Shown here in pieces: positions 1 to 11,648 of a stretch of 64,000 nt of DNA. Location of the stretch: positions 118,021-182,020 of the forward strand of contig CAJJDN010000169.1 of assembly GCA_905182985.1 (NCBI GenBank), written 5' to 3'. A program made the position numbers and the translations under genes. The notes beneath the pieces were generated by a model that saw nothing but the letters and a program-made list of their open reading frames with translations, did no database searches and was not told the DNA's origin. Source of the DNA: Paramecium sonneborni. Taxonomy: Eukaryota > Ciliophora > Oligohymenophorea > Peniculida > Parameciidae. Positions within the stretch are counted from its first letter, which is position 1, and every line of letters begins with the position of its first letter.

Positions 1-1027
1 TAGAATCAATTTTAGGGAATTGCTCTAAGAACATCTTGCCGAAGGTTTATTGACACATAAGACGAAATGGGGTTAATTTGTATAGACAATATAATAAGAT
101 GATAGATTTATTTGCATGCTCGGATAACCAGGATCACAACCACATGAATTGTTTTAAGATTTCATTTCACATTTAAAGTAGAACCATTAACTGTACAAAT
201 CAGAGTTAAAAATGCATCTCTAACAAAAGGGAGTTAAGGTCTTGACCAATGTTAGCTTTGAGGAAGTGGATGCACTATTTATTGATAATTTAATCTGGAC
301 CAAAATGCCATCTCATGAAAAAAAATATTACTATCGTTACTTCCAAGAAAATATTAAATAGTCATCCAATATCTAATCTAAACGATACAAGAAGATGTGC
401 AAAAGATACATTAAATTATTAAAATCATTACCTGATTATAAATCTTATGAGGAAATGTTACCTATAATTAATCAAAAGATTTAAGAGAATCCAAAATTAG
501 CTGGATTGGTCGAAGAATAAAAAAGAGCATAGTATGAATCATTTGTAGCTAATCTTTAACAATAATAATAATAACAGACATAATCATAATAAATACCAAT
601 TGTACCTGTTGTGAGTTAATAATCATAATAATTATAATAGTAATAGTAACAATAATAATAATAATAATAGTAATAATAGTAGTAATAATAATAATAATAA
701 TAATAATAATAGTAATAATAATCAACTCAAATTCAAGAAGAACCCATATAATAATAGACTTCAGAGAAGGATTAGAGTGAGAGAAAAAAGAAGAAGAAGA
801 AGGAGAAGAAGGAAAAGAAAGAGAAGAAATCAAAGGGAGAAGGTTCTGTTAGATAAGATCTTAGTCAAGTAGAACCAGAGAAGACTAAAAATGTTAAATA
901 AGAACATGAACCTGAGCCTGGAGAGATTCAACCGAATTATGACTTTAACGATTAGGAGAAGTCTAAAAGTAAAGGGAAGAAGCATCGAAAAAGTCATCAT
1001 AAGAGTAAAAAACATTACAAATAATGA
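1..1027 (+). CDS. Gln- and Lys-rich protein, C-terminal part (5' end outside window)
   Basis: The reading frame is open from base 1 and ends at TGA 1025-1027. Two introns of 26 nt (80-105 and 178-203) must be removed to keep it open. The first ~130 residues are an ordinary mixed-composition domain that I do not recognise, including the stretch VLTNVSFEEVDALFIDNLIW. A long glutamine tract follows: 29 consecutive Gln at 635-721, of which 28 are written TAA or TAG and one CAA. The tail is basic, with Lys/Glu runs and a final Lys/His/Ser-rich segment, suggesting a nucleic-acid-associated or nuclear protein, but that is inference from composition only. The next gene on the same strand starts 70 bp downstream. 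The start codon lies upstream of the window. Confidence 0.85.
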
Positions 1028-1097
1028 ATATTATTTAATGATAAGATATAAATAAAAAGTACCTATTGTGTAATTAAAGAATAAATTAAATAATTGA

Positions 1098-3202
1098 ATG
1101 AACCCGCCTCCTGGATTAGGTGATGATGATGATAATTAAATTGGTCCACCTCCTGGTATTGACATACCTTAGAAGAAGAAGTTTCATGTGAATAAAAAGT
1201 AGAGTCAATAGTTTTAATAAACTTCATTAGAATCATTGAATTTGGAATTAAAAGTCACAGTATAAGATTAGCAATTTGATCAAGTAATAGAATTGCTTAC
1301 GATTAGATTCCAATAAGTGATGATTATTTAGAGCCTTCTATGAATAACCTAATAGCATTTAATGGTTGTTTATGTGATACATCTGGAGCAGATTCATTAG
1401 CAATATGGGATAAGGAAATGAAATTAAAAAAAGAATACAAGGGATTGATAGAGAATATGCCATATTAGATGGTGGCAGTTCATAATAAGATCTATTTAAT
1501 ATTTGCAGACATTTTAATGATGATTGAGCCAGAAACAAATAAGAAGACAATATTGATAGAATAAGCACTTACAGCATTTTGTGTATCAGATCATCCTAAT
1601 CCAAGGTAGTGTCATATACATACCTAGAATCATAGGTGTCTAAGATGGGGAAATCATGTTATGGAGAACATCCAATTTGGGAAAACCTAATCAAATGGAA
1701 CCAAAATATAATAAGTTTGAACCTAAAACCAATAAAGTGATCGAATTATAAAAAGTGTTATCTGAGAAATTTGAAGATTGCGATGATTTACTTATGTTAC
1801 AAAATGGATTGGTATTTGCCAAATAGCAAAAAGTAGGTGAAGTTTTTATTATTGATTTTGAAAATGATTAATTAGAAGAATTATAAACTACTTATGGATG
1901 TGCTGTAACATGTTGGACACCTATTTCTTATGATTAGGTAGCTTTTGCTTCTAATGGATAAATTGTGATAACTAAATTCTAATCAAACAAATAAGCAGTA
2001 GTTTAAATTATTCTCAATTCTTCCAAGGATGACATTCATCATGGTTTATGTTATACAAATAATCATTTATTTTCTATCAGTAAGAATGCAGTTGTGACTA
2101 GTTGGAATGTTATTTTGGGAACTAAAATTAAAACATTTGAGGTTAAGTTTTGTCCTGGTGTATATTCCCTTATTACTATGAATTAAGAAATCATAATTGC
2201 TGAACATAAAGTTAAAAAGGATTTCATATTGTTGAATACTAATTTAGAGAAACAATTCTTTTACAAGGCTAGAGTAAAATAAGTCTTACATTGTTGTTCA
2301 AGTCCAAATTAATAGTTTTTGGCTGTTGTATAGAAGTGTGGATTGCTTTATGATGAAGAGGTTATATTCCATATTGAAATTGAAATCTACCCATTTGATA
2401 ATAAATTAGAATTCTAAAGAAGAAAAGAATTTGACAATATGGAAATCAAGACTGTGATGTTTCTCAATGATTCTACTATATAATGTATTCTCAAGATATC
2501 TAAGAGTGTCTATCCTTTATTGGTGAAATGGGATTTCATGAATAATGAATATAATGAGACGGAGATGTTAGTAGAAAAATACAAGAGTTGTTAATTATAT
2601 TAGAATAGATCTGTTTTCAGTTACGATTTCCATAATCCACCTTCTCAGTAATTCCATTTATTTGGTCCAAAAAGAATTGATGATCAGAATTAAAGTACTG
2701 GTATAAGTGTGTATGATGAAAATATTAAACGTTTATTGAAGGTTCAATTTTAGTAGTAATTCAATGCTGATGTATTTGGTATGCCAACACCAGATCTATT
2801 GTATGTTCTCAATAGCAAAAATCAAATAGAGGTTTGGGATGTATTGAGTGGTTAATAAGTTTAAAAAGGTATAAATTTATTGTAATAATTTGAATAGCTG
2901 ATTGTAGACCAAATATTATTAAGTAAATAAAGTTTTCATCACAATATTTATTTTTAAATGGATAATCTGAATGGATCATTAGAGATTTGAAATTGGCATA
3001 AATCTGTAAAACCAAAGGAGATATGATTAACAAGTGTTTGTTTTTAGATAAGAGATGCATTATCAACTAGAAATAGAACTTATTTGAATGGGATTTAGTT
3101 AGTAATTAATGCAAACAAATTCCATTGTTTAAAGTTTATGATTTTTGCATAATCCAAGACAAGATACTAGTAATTGGTGAATCAACTATAAAGTTAATTT
3201 GA
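1098..3202 (+). CDS. WD40-like beta-propeller protein
   Basis: Spliced length is about 679 aa. ATG 1098 opens a Pro/Gly/Asp-rich leader (MNPPPGLGDDDD), and TGA 3200-3202 closes the frame. Introns: 1284-1306 (23 nt), 1606-1627 (22 nt), and one starting at 2904 that ends at 2923 or 2932; both ends keep the frame. The body is a series of short beta-strand-like repeats with WD-type endings such as LAIWDKEMKL, EIMLWRTSN, VVTSWNVILG, IEVWDVLSGQQ and NLFEWDLVSN. This suggests a propeller that acts as a binding scaffold. The PPPGL leader followed by repeats recalls mRNA-decapping scaffolds of the EDC4 kind, but I cannot confirm this by eye. It is co-oriented with the LUC7 gene 85 bp downstream. Confidence 0.85.
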
Positions 3203-3287
3203 GATATAATATTTATCTGTATTATTGGGTTTTGCAGGAATAGAATAAATGTATAAAATAAATATAAAATATTTTAAATAAAAATTA

Positions 3288-4306
3288 ATGTTTCAAGATT
3301 CTCGTGCATTATTGGATCAATTATTTGGAAAAGAAAGAAATGCGGTAGCTAGTAAAAGAAAAAATGATGCTCATTATTGGAACGACGATGTATGCAAGAA
3401 TAATCTTGTATCTAAGTGTTTCAATGAACTTTGGAAGCATAAAAAATATGATCATGAAGGTGAATGTGATAAGAGACATGATTCATTCTTTATTAATGAA
3501 TTCACTAATGATAAGAGTATGAAAAAGTAAGAAAGAGAGAAGAAATATATAGAAGATGCAATAGGTTTAGTATGAACCTGATAATTATATTAGCTTACAT
3601 CCAAGAAAAGTTAAAGGAAGTGGATAAGATCTTGACTAAACATGAAGAGTAAGTTGAATAATCAAGTAAATTGTAAGTAGCTGATCGACCTAAAGAAATA
3701 TAAGATAGATTAGACAATATGGAAAGATAAATAAATCTATTAACAGATTAGAGTGAGAAAATGGGAGAGTAGGGTAAGATAGATGAATCTGAAAGATTGA
3801 TTATGGAAGCAGACAATCTAAAAAAGGCTAGAGAGGATGTATTATTAGCATATGAGGGTACAAACAACCCATTTAAAACATATAAAATTTGTGAGGTATG
3901 TGGGGCAAGATAATCTCTTTATGAAACTGAGAATAAAGTCAAGTATTATTTAATTTCTAATATTAGAACACATTTAGATGGAAGAATTCATTAAGGATTT
4001 TCAACAATTAGAGTAGAATTATAAAAGTTACAGGTTCGTAGATTGGTATTAGAGAAAATATTGGATGAGGAAGCACGCAAACAGGAGTTCAAAGAAGAAA
4101 TAGCTAAAGATAAAGAACAAGAAAAAGATAGAGAAAGAGAAAGAGAAAAATATAAAGAAAAAGAAAAATATAAAGATAAAAAAGAAAAAGATAGATCTAG
4201 GAGTAGAGAAAATTCAAAAGAGAAAAGTAAAAAAAAAAGCATTAAAAAAAAGAAGGATAAAGATAAAGACACAAGTAAATCTAGAAAAAATAATAAGTAA
4301 TATTGA
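3288..4306 (+). CDS. LUC7L: LUC7-type U1 snRNP-associated splicing factor
   Basis: Spliced length is 321 aa, similar to LUC7 proteins elsewhere. Family role: LUC7 binds the U1 snRNP and helps choose 5' splice sites. The N-terminus has the family pattern (SRALLDQLFG) and a first CCCH zinc finger with VCKNNLVSKC followed by GECDKRH. A long helical stretch follows, then a second finger KICEVCGARQ with the His pair in THLDGRIHQG. The tail is a Lys/Arg/Glu/Asp-Ser RS-like region. Introns are 3565-3593 (29 nt) and 3943-3966 (24 nt). The second is a multiple of three with no TGA, yet it must be removed to restore the second finger's spacing. From 3592 on, this gene lies in a duplicated block, and a 3' copy recurs at 4818-5532. 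Confidence 0.95.
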
Positions 4307-4816
4307 ATATCATATTATTAGGAAACATCATAAGCATTGAAATATACATTTTATTAAATATTATATGTCTATGTATATATGTATATTTATTATTATAATT
4401 TAAATAAATTAATATGCCCCCTAAGAAATAGAAGGATGATGGAGCACAAAATAATGCAGCTAAAATTACTATGCTAGATTTTGAAGCCAAAAGATTATAA
4501 ATGAGAATAGTGGAAGAATAAATGAGAGCTGATCGTTCAAAAACATAAGAAATGCAGTTACAACAAAAATATTTAAGTTTAGACAAAGATTTCAAAGGAG
4601 AAAAAGAAAAATTATTCAATATAAGTACAGATATGAATAGATAATATAAATAAATGTAAGATGAATTACTTAAAGATATTAATGAGTTGAATGCAACTGT
4701 CAAAGAGAAAGATGAGGTTATTAGTACGTAAATAATAAAGTATGCATAGAAACCAAAGAATAATAGATAACAGATTATAGAGTTAGCTATGAAGAGAAAC
4801 TAAAAAAGAAAGATTA
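3592..4816 (+). repeat. Direct duplication A, first copy (probable assembly overlap)
   Basis: This 1225-bp block is repeated without any difference I can see at 4818-6042, and the two copies are separated by a single N at 4817. It starts in the last two bases of a LUC7 intron and ends in the middle of the DRC12-like gene, so it respects no gene boundary. Exact identity, adjacency and the single N fit two contigs whose overlapping ends were joined without being merged. A very recent real tandem duplication is the alternative. Confidence 0.95.
4414..4816 (+). pseudogene. Truncated 5' copy of the DRC12-like gene
   Basis: This has the same start (MPPKKQKDDG) and sequence as the complete gene at 5640-6214. 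It is cut at the N at 4817 within the second exon, where sequence jumps back into LUC7. It is almost certainly the first half of the same gene seen twice because of the unmerged overlap, not a separate decayed gene. Confidence 0.85.
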
Positions 4817-4817
4817 N
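4817..4817. other. Single-N contig junction
   Basis: One ambiguous base sits exactly between the two identical 1225-bp blocks. It marks a scaffold join rather than a sequencing ambiguity, since the flanking bases belong to unrelated positions in two different genes. Confidence 0.9.
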
Positions 4818-5532
4818 AGCTTACATCCAAGAAAAGTTAAAGGAAGTGGATAAGATCTTGACTAAACATGAAGAGTAAGTTGAATAATCAAGTAAATTGT
4901 AAGTAGCTGATCGACCTAAAGAAATATAAGATAGATTAGACAATATGGAAAGATAAATAAATCTATTAACAGATTAGAGTGAGAAAATGGGAGAGTAGGG
5001 TAAGATAGATGAATCTGAAAGATTGATTATGGAAGCAGACAATCTAAAAAAGGCTAGAGAGGATGTATTATTAGCATATGAGGGTACAAACAACCCATTT
5101 AAAACATATAAAATTTGTGAGGTATGTGGGGCAAGATAATCTCTTTATGAAACTGAGAATAAAGTCAAGTATTATTTAATTTCTAATATTAGAACACATT
5201 TAGATGGAAGAATTCATTAAGGATTTTCAACAATTAGAGTAGAATTATAAAAGTTACAGGTTCGTAGATTGGTATTAGAGAAAATATTGGATGAGGAAGC
5301 ACGCAAACAGGAGTTCAAAGAAGAAATAGCTAAAGATAAAGAACAAGAAAAAGATAGAGAAAGAGAAAGAGAAAAATATAAAGAAAAAGAAAAATATAAA
5401 GATAAAAAAGAAAAAGATAGATCTAGGAGTAGAGAAAATTCAAAAGAGAAAAGTAAAAAAAAAAGCATTAAAAAAAAGAAGGATAAAGATAAAGACACAA
5501 GTAAATCTAGAAAAAATAATAAGTAATATTGA
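4818..5532 (+). pseudogene. 3' copy of the LUC7 gene without its first exon
   Basis: This is identical to 3592-4306 and lacks the start codon and first zinc finger. It is explained by duplication A. If the join is an artefact, this fragment does not exist in the genome as a separate locus. Confidence 0.85.
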
Positions 5533-6042
5533 ATATCATATTATTAGGAAACATCATAAGCATTGAAATATACATTTTATTAAATATTATATGTCTATGT
5601 ATATATGTATATTTATTATTATAATTTAAATAAATTAATATGCCCCCTAAGAAATAGAAGGATGATGGAGCACAAAATAATGCAGCTAAAATTACTATGC
5701 TAGATTTTGAAGCCAAAAGATTATAAATGAGAATAGTGGAAGAATAAATGAGAGCTGATCGTTCAAAAACATAAGAAATGCAGTTACAACAAAAATATTT
5801 AAGTTTAGACAAAGATTTCAAAGGAGAAAAAGAAAAATTATTCAATATAAGTACAGATATGAATAGATAATATAAATAAATGTAAGATGAATTACTTAAA
5901 GATATTAATGAGTTGAATGCAACTGTCAAAGAGAAAGATGAGGTTATTAGTACGTAAATAATAAAGTATGCATAGAAACCAAAGAATAATAGATAACAGA
6001 TTATAGAGTTAGCTATGAAGAGAAACTAAAAAAGAAAGATTA
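4818..6042 (+). repeat. Direct duplication A, second copy
   Basis: Base x in the first copy equals base x+1226 here. It contains the 3' two thirds of LUC7 (to 5532) and the 5' part of the DRC12-like gene. Downstream of 6042 the sequence is unique and completes the DRC12-like gene. Confidence 0.95.
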
Positions 6043-6214
6043 AGATATAGCTGAATTAAGAAAGAAGATTGATGATATGTCTTTAGAATTTGCAGATATG
6101 CTAAAAGAAACTTTAAACAAGATGCAAGAGCGTATAGAATTGGCTTAATGGGATAACAATTCAGATAATTAAGTTATGAGGAATTTTAAGGAAGCTTCGG
6201 GTTTTGGTAATTGA
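5640..6214 (+). CDS. DRC12: DRC12/CCDC153-like axonemal coiled-coil protein
   Basis: Spliced length is 182 aa, with one 26-nt intron at 5950-5975. It starts MPPKKQKDDGAQNN, the basic Pro-Lys leader seen in CCDC153-type proteins. Two long coiled-coil stretches flank the family-like motif MNRQYKQMQDELLKDINEL, and the end carries FADMLKETLNKMQERIELA. Family knowledge: DRC12 belongs to the nexin-dynein regulatory complex, which links outer doublets and controls ciliary beating, as expected in a heavily ciliated cell. The 5' part lies in the duplicated block and 6043-6214 is unique, so this is the complete copy. It converges with the minus-strand gene that ends 45 bp downstream. Confidence 0.8.
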
Positions 6215-6259
6215 ATAATCTAATAATGAAAATATTCATTCAATATATTATTATATATC

Positions 6260-9200
6260 TCATAATTCAATATAATTTTCAGTATCAGTATTTATGTTGC
6301 GTAATTTCTTGATATATTAATATCCCCAAATTATTGCTATAGAGAGTACAATTAATATAGCAAACACAATCCATCCAACATAAGTACGATGTAAATCTAT
6401 TTAAATAATATTTATTGTTAAATTTTGGAATGAATCAAAATTAGAAGCATTTAAATAAATAAGACTTTCAGAATGAGGGAATGCATAGACTGAAATTTTA
6501 AGTTCTTAAGAAATTTTAAGCATTTGTTGGTTTGTAAGTAACAAATCATCAGTCAAATAAAATATAAAGGGTGTATATTTTTGTGTATATGGTTATGAAT
6601 AATGTAAAGTTCTACAAAATAGAAATTCTATCACCTTTAATTTAGTTGGAAAATCAAAATTAAATGGTTAATATATACACAATGTTTGAAATATTTAAGA
6701 CCCTACTTTTTATTAAAACAATGAAATCACTGTTAAAATACCTTTACTATTATAACCACTTACTGTTTGAATGGCCTTTTGATTACTAAATTATTAAAAT
6801 ATCAGTAATTAATCACCAATCTTAATGCTCTCTTAATAAACAAAAACTATAAATGAATATGCATTATTTTGACTTCCAAATAAGAGTTTTATTTCAGAAT
6901 AGTTAGTGTAGACAATAGGTTTTCCTATTTATGAAATCTAAATTAATTGAATTGAATTAGAAAGTATAGATTAAATAAAGAGTTACTTTGGTGTATAAAC
7001 ATTTACTGCCATCATTGGATTTGAAAAGTTAAAACAATTATAATGGAATGGAAATGTTGATATATCATCTGTTATACCTATCCAACCTACACATTGAGGT
7101 GCAGATAGATTACTAGGATTTAAATCTATATTCAGCATTGTAAATGTAAACAGTTAATATACACAATTCTCTGTCTTTTCAATCAAATTCATTAGAAATG
7201 CATCTGTCCAAGTAATATAATAAGTATTAATTAATAAACAATTAGGTAATGAATTTTGATAAAATCCCATAATCAATACATAATCCATATAATATCCATT
7301 AAATAAATTTGGCATAGCAGTTCCTGTAAGAACTTATAATGAATAAATCTAATCTTTACTCAAATACACATAAGTATCTGTATTATTTGTACAAAATGAA
7401 ACAGGTTATTATTGATAATATTCTACAAAAATTAAGGGACAATTTGTGTATTGATTATTATTGTATTCATACATAATTGTTGTTTAGTTATTTTACAAAT
7501 TAAACATAACTGCATATTGATCATTCACTCCAAATATTAACTTTTTTTTTTCAGAATATGTTGCGCTATTTATTGATGGTTCAAAATTAAAATAGTGATC
7601 AATTATAAATTAACTTATATAGGCATCGTTCTTTCCTCTAGATTTTACATTGTAATTGATTATCGATCCTGAAAAGTACTCTAAGGGATTTACCTTAATA
7701 TCAAAATATTAATTTGTCTAATTCACAATTGGACCTGATTAAATTGTTCTTTAAATTTCATAATATAGATTGTTGACTGATACTGGAAATGAAAATATGT
7801 ATTCATTTATATAATTGTTTGAACAAATCAGCATAATTTATGTATCATTAAGTAATTGAATTCCAGGAACCAAAAATTCGGAGTTTAAAATAACTGAAAC
7901 ATGCCAATAGTTTTAGAGAATTGAAAATTCTTACGCAGATTAAAATCCAATTAAATCGTAATCCTGAAGAGTATCTACATAAATTACACTTATTGAATAA
8001 AATTGCTCTTTAAAATAATAGGTTAAATAAAGCAAATAATAATCCGATTTGAAAATACATAGTTAAATACTGTTGTCAGGCATTAACATCTAAATATAGA
8101 AGTATTATGAACTGAATGAACTAATCATTGGTTAAATATATTAAGCATTGTATAAAGGAATTTGAATTACAAACTGTTAATTTATGATACTTTAAAATAA
8201 TAATTGTCTTGAATAATAGTACAAATATGATGATCCTGAATTGCTTTAGAGAGCTATATAAACACCATCTTAGAGTAACCCTAAAGCTACACTGACAGAA
8301 TTAGTTGGATAAGGAATTTATGCTCCGACTGTAAATTAACCATTAACCATTTTAAAAATGATAAGATTAATTGTGTTATCCAAAAAGATATTATCTTAAT
8401 AAGAGGCATAATTTTATTCCAATTTTCTTGGCTACAAATTAGTAGCATCAAACTAAACTAAATTGAAATTGTATATATCATAAATTACCAATTAATTAGG
8501 ATTATCAATAATTAAGTATAAATAAGGGCCTGAGAGCATAATTTACTAAATTGAAAAAGTAGGATCAATATTCAAATCTTCTGCAACATTTAGTACTAGT
8601 ATGTCCACTTGTTTTAAATTCTAAAATTAATAAACATACAATTAATATGAAGTTGCAGCATTTGTTATCAATAACATATAATCTTCCTTTTTACTTATAT
8701 CTGCTCCTATTTAGGACATTGTCAGTTTATAATCCAGATTAATAATAGTGGTATTTTAACATATCCATTTATCGCAAATTTAGTATTCAATTTAAAAATC
8801 GTTAAATTAAATTAGTTAAATGTATTGTTTACTATTTAAAGGATTAATCAGATATGTAAAATAGGTGAATTCTCTGGGATAACTTTAAAATGTATAAATG
8901 GAATTGATTTAATAAATGGCCAATTCTTAAAAGAAGAGTTCTAATTCATCAACTTTGACTGCAAATTATCCAATTTAAGTATCAATTCCTAATTTTTCAA
9001 TTTTTATAAAGGTTCCAGCTGAATATGTAATATTTGGTCCTAATGCACATAATCCAACATCAATTTATTTGATTTAAGGGTTGTATAAATTTGCATTGAT
9101 TTGTGAACAATTTTAAAACTATTGAACTTGAATAAAATTTTCAGAAATTGATTATTATTTAAACTTCTATTTACAGACATCAAATTTATTAAGTGAGCTA

Positions 9201-10486
9201 ATTGCTTTAATAGTATAATTAAAGATTAGTTATTAATTTAATTTGGAACTTTGAAACACTAAAATAGGTTGATTTACTTGATAAAGAGATGCTTTAGTTA
9301 CAGATTGAATTAAAATTTAATCTGAATAATCAATATACAAAATAGAAGTTTATTATGGAATTTATTAGTAATATAATGGAGAAATATTAATTTTTTGATT
9401 CTCATATCCATTGAAAACATACATTTGATTATCAGTTAATGTGACAAAGTAATATTAATCATTAAATAGGATTGGTTGTTGATTAAAATTAATTTATAAA
9501 AAGTCTTATTAAAATATTGGAGTGAATTAGAAATTATCAGAGTTAAAAATAAATTGGGTGAGTATAGTTTGATTAATAATTCCAATATAGAAATGAGCTT
9601 CACCTAATTTATTGAGTCCTGAATAAGTGCTCATAAAAGATTAAGAAGTAAATTGGATATTACAATTAATTTGTGAATTCTTATTAACATATGAAAGTAT
9701 AGAATTTCTCAATATAAAATATGTATTATTGGAATAGATATCGAATCCTGTGACTGTGCCATTATAATTTATAAGATCGAATTTTAGAAACTGTTAATTA
9801 TTATTGATATAACCAGTGGAAGTGAAACTTGAATGTCCATCAGAAAAGGAAACATATACAGTATCTTAAGATTAATAATTATTAGTAAATACCATTATTA
9901 ATAGCTTTGAGCCAAGAGTAATTAATGGTAAATGTTGGTGAATCTATATTTGTATAATTCGATTATGAGGTCATACTGTTATATAAAACTAAATAATTTG
10001 AACAGAGTATGACTATTTCATTTTGATTTAAATGAACCATTCTATTACAATTTTATACATTAATAAGAGTGCCTAAGAGTTGGTATTTTGAATCTATGGA
10101 ACTGGATTCCCATGTTGTCATGTATAACTAATATATAGTATTTGATAATGTGAGGAAAATAATTTAGATTTAGACTTATGCATTCTATATGATAGGAAAT
10201 TGAGAAGTTGAAATGACTTAGGTTACAGCTAATGTATTATTATTAGTTTGCAATAAATCAACTGATTGGAATATTTTATAGTCTTATGAATTATTATTGT
10301 TTAGAATGCTGAATTATAATGCTGAGCCATTAAAAAGCTCTCCTAAAGGAATAATGTTAGGTTAATTTTAAACATTATAGGAATATTAGAACAATTAATT
10401 TCTAATCTATGATAATAAAGGAAACTTACTGAGCAACTTTAAACATATTGCAATAATGTCCAAAAAATTACGTAATTGATAAACAT
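6260..10486 (-). CDS. Large single-pass type I membrane protein
   Basis: Predicted 1391 aa; the gene reads leftward from ATG 10484-10486 to TGA 6260-6262. Introns are 10407-10429 (23 nt) and 9865-9892 (28 nt); with both removed the frame is open and divisible by three. The N-terminus MFINYVIFWTLLQYVQSCS is a clear signal peptide. The long ectodomain is rich in Asn, Ser, Thr and Tyr with many N-glycosylation sequons and scattered Cys. Near the C-terminus a hydrophobic span (GWIVFAILIVLSIAIIWGY) is followed by a short basic tail. I recognise no domain; beta-rich ectodomain repeats are likely but unproven. It shares a 164-bp divergent spacer with another signal-peptide-plus-anchor gene at 10651, so the two may be co-expressed. 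Confidence 0.85.
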
Positions 10487-10650
10487 TTTATATAATTAAT
10501 ATAGTGAATTGTAATATATTATAAAATATATATAATAATAACTAATAAGATATATGAATATTACTAGATGAATGCATATGGAACATTAATTATATGTAGT
10601 CATATTCATATTGATAAAAATATAATGAAAATTGAAATAAAGTTAATATT
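10487..10650. promoter_or_regulatory. Divergent spacer between two membrane-protein genes
   Basis: This 164-bp, almost pure AT segment separates the start codons of two oppositely transcribed genes for secretory-pathway proteins. It must contain both promoters and 5' ends. No specific motif can be assigned from sequence alone. Confidence 0.5.
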
Positions 10651-11531
10651 ATGATTAATAAATATATATTGTTATTCATAACAATAATAGTTGGTTATTA
10701 AGATGATATCTATGGAAATCTGGAATTGAATGAAATGAGGAATTTCACTGTAGATTTATCAATGAATACATGGATATCATTTTTATCATTTTAAGGTCCA
10801 ATAAAGTTTGCAAGAGTCTCAGAAGACGGAAAATTGATTGAGTTGTAACCATTACCTGGAACATATTTCTTTTATGATTATATGAATGAAGACTTTGAAT
10901 CAACAAAACCAGTAACATATAGTGCTTATGGATCCAAGGGAGGTGCTACTTATCCTTAATTTAGATTTTCAGTTTGATTTCATTATTATCTTAGAAATAA
11001 TATGGATAAATGGAGTATAAGACACCATCTCTTATGACTTATAATAATTCAGATATCAAATATAAATCACAAGATGGGTACCTTATTCTTGATATTCCAA
11101 TGATAATATAAAGAGATGGATAATTTATCAAAAGATTAAACTTTATAATTAATGTTGGTCATTAGAAGGATAAGGAAATGCTTAAATTAAATTCTTAAGT
11201 TTATTATGAACAAGAAAGATCAATTGATTGCATGTAATCTAATTATAATGAAATGACATTCTCTAATTATTACACTACTGTGTATATCAAAATCAATCCA
11301 AGTAACAATTATGATTATTTTGCCATAATCTGCTATGAATATAATCTTCCACTTGGAGGTTCTACTTTTTCTGTTTAATATTCTGATTCTGATTCAAATA
11401 TTTGGATATGGATTATTATTACTTTAATTTTACTAATATTGCTCATATTAGTAGGATGCTATATAAATAAGTAAAAAAGAAAGAAAGAAGAGCATGAGGA
11501 TGTATCTAATTTTCATTCTTAATTAAATTGA
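10651..11531 (+). CDS. Small type I membrane protein
   Basis: Spliced length is 285 aa with a 23-nt intron at 10972-10994. The first 17 residues (MINKYILLFITIIVGYQ) form a signal peptide. The ectodomain of about 230 residues has only a few Cys. A hydrophobic span (IWIWIIITLILLILLILVG) sits close to the C-terminus, followed by the Cys-Tyr-rich start of a short cytosolic tail with KQKRKKEEHE. It has the same topology as its divergent neighbour at 6260-10486, but I see no sequence similarity. No known family is recognised. The RDR gene begins 117 bp downstream on the same strand. Confidence 0.85.
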
Positions 11532-11648
11532 TTTTATTATAAATATATATATACATAATTTATTTAAATTAACCTCAGTTTCTTCCATTATGTAAGCATC
11601 ATAAAATCAAAAGAAAAATAAGGATATTCTATCTTAAGAAGTATTTTT

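Noticed and set aside
549..1015. Minus-strand open frames rich in Ile opposite the Gln tract
   Set aside because: They are the antisense of the TAA/TAG Gln run and Lys/Glu tail of the plus-strand gene; the repeated ATT codons have no coding meaning.
3991..5929. Minus-strand Ser/Leu/Phe-rich frames opposite LUC7 and DRC12-like genes
   Set aside because: They are shadows of Lys/Glu-rich coding sequence on the plus strand, appearing twice because of the duplication.
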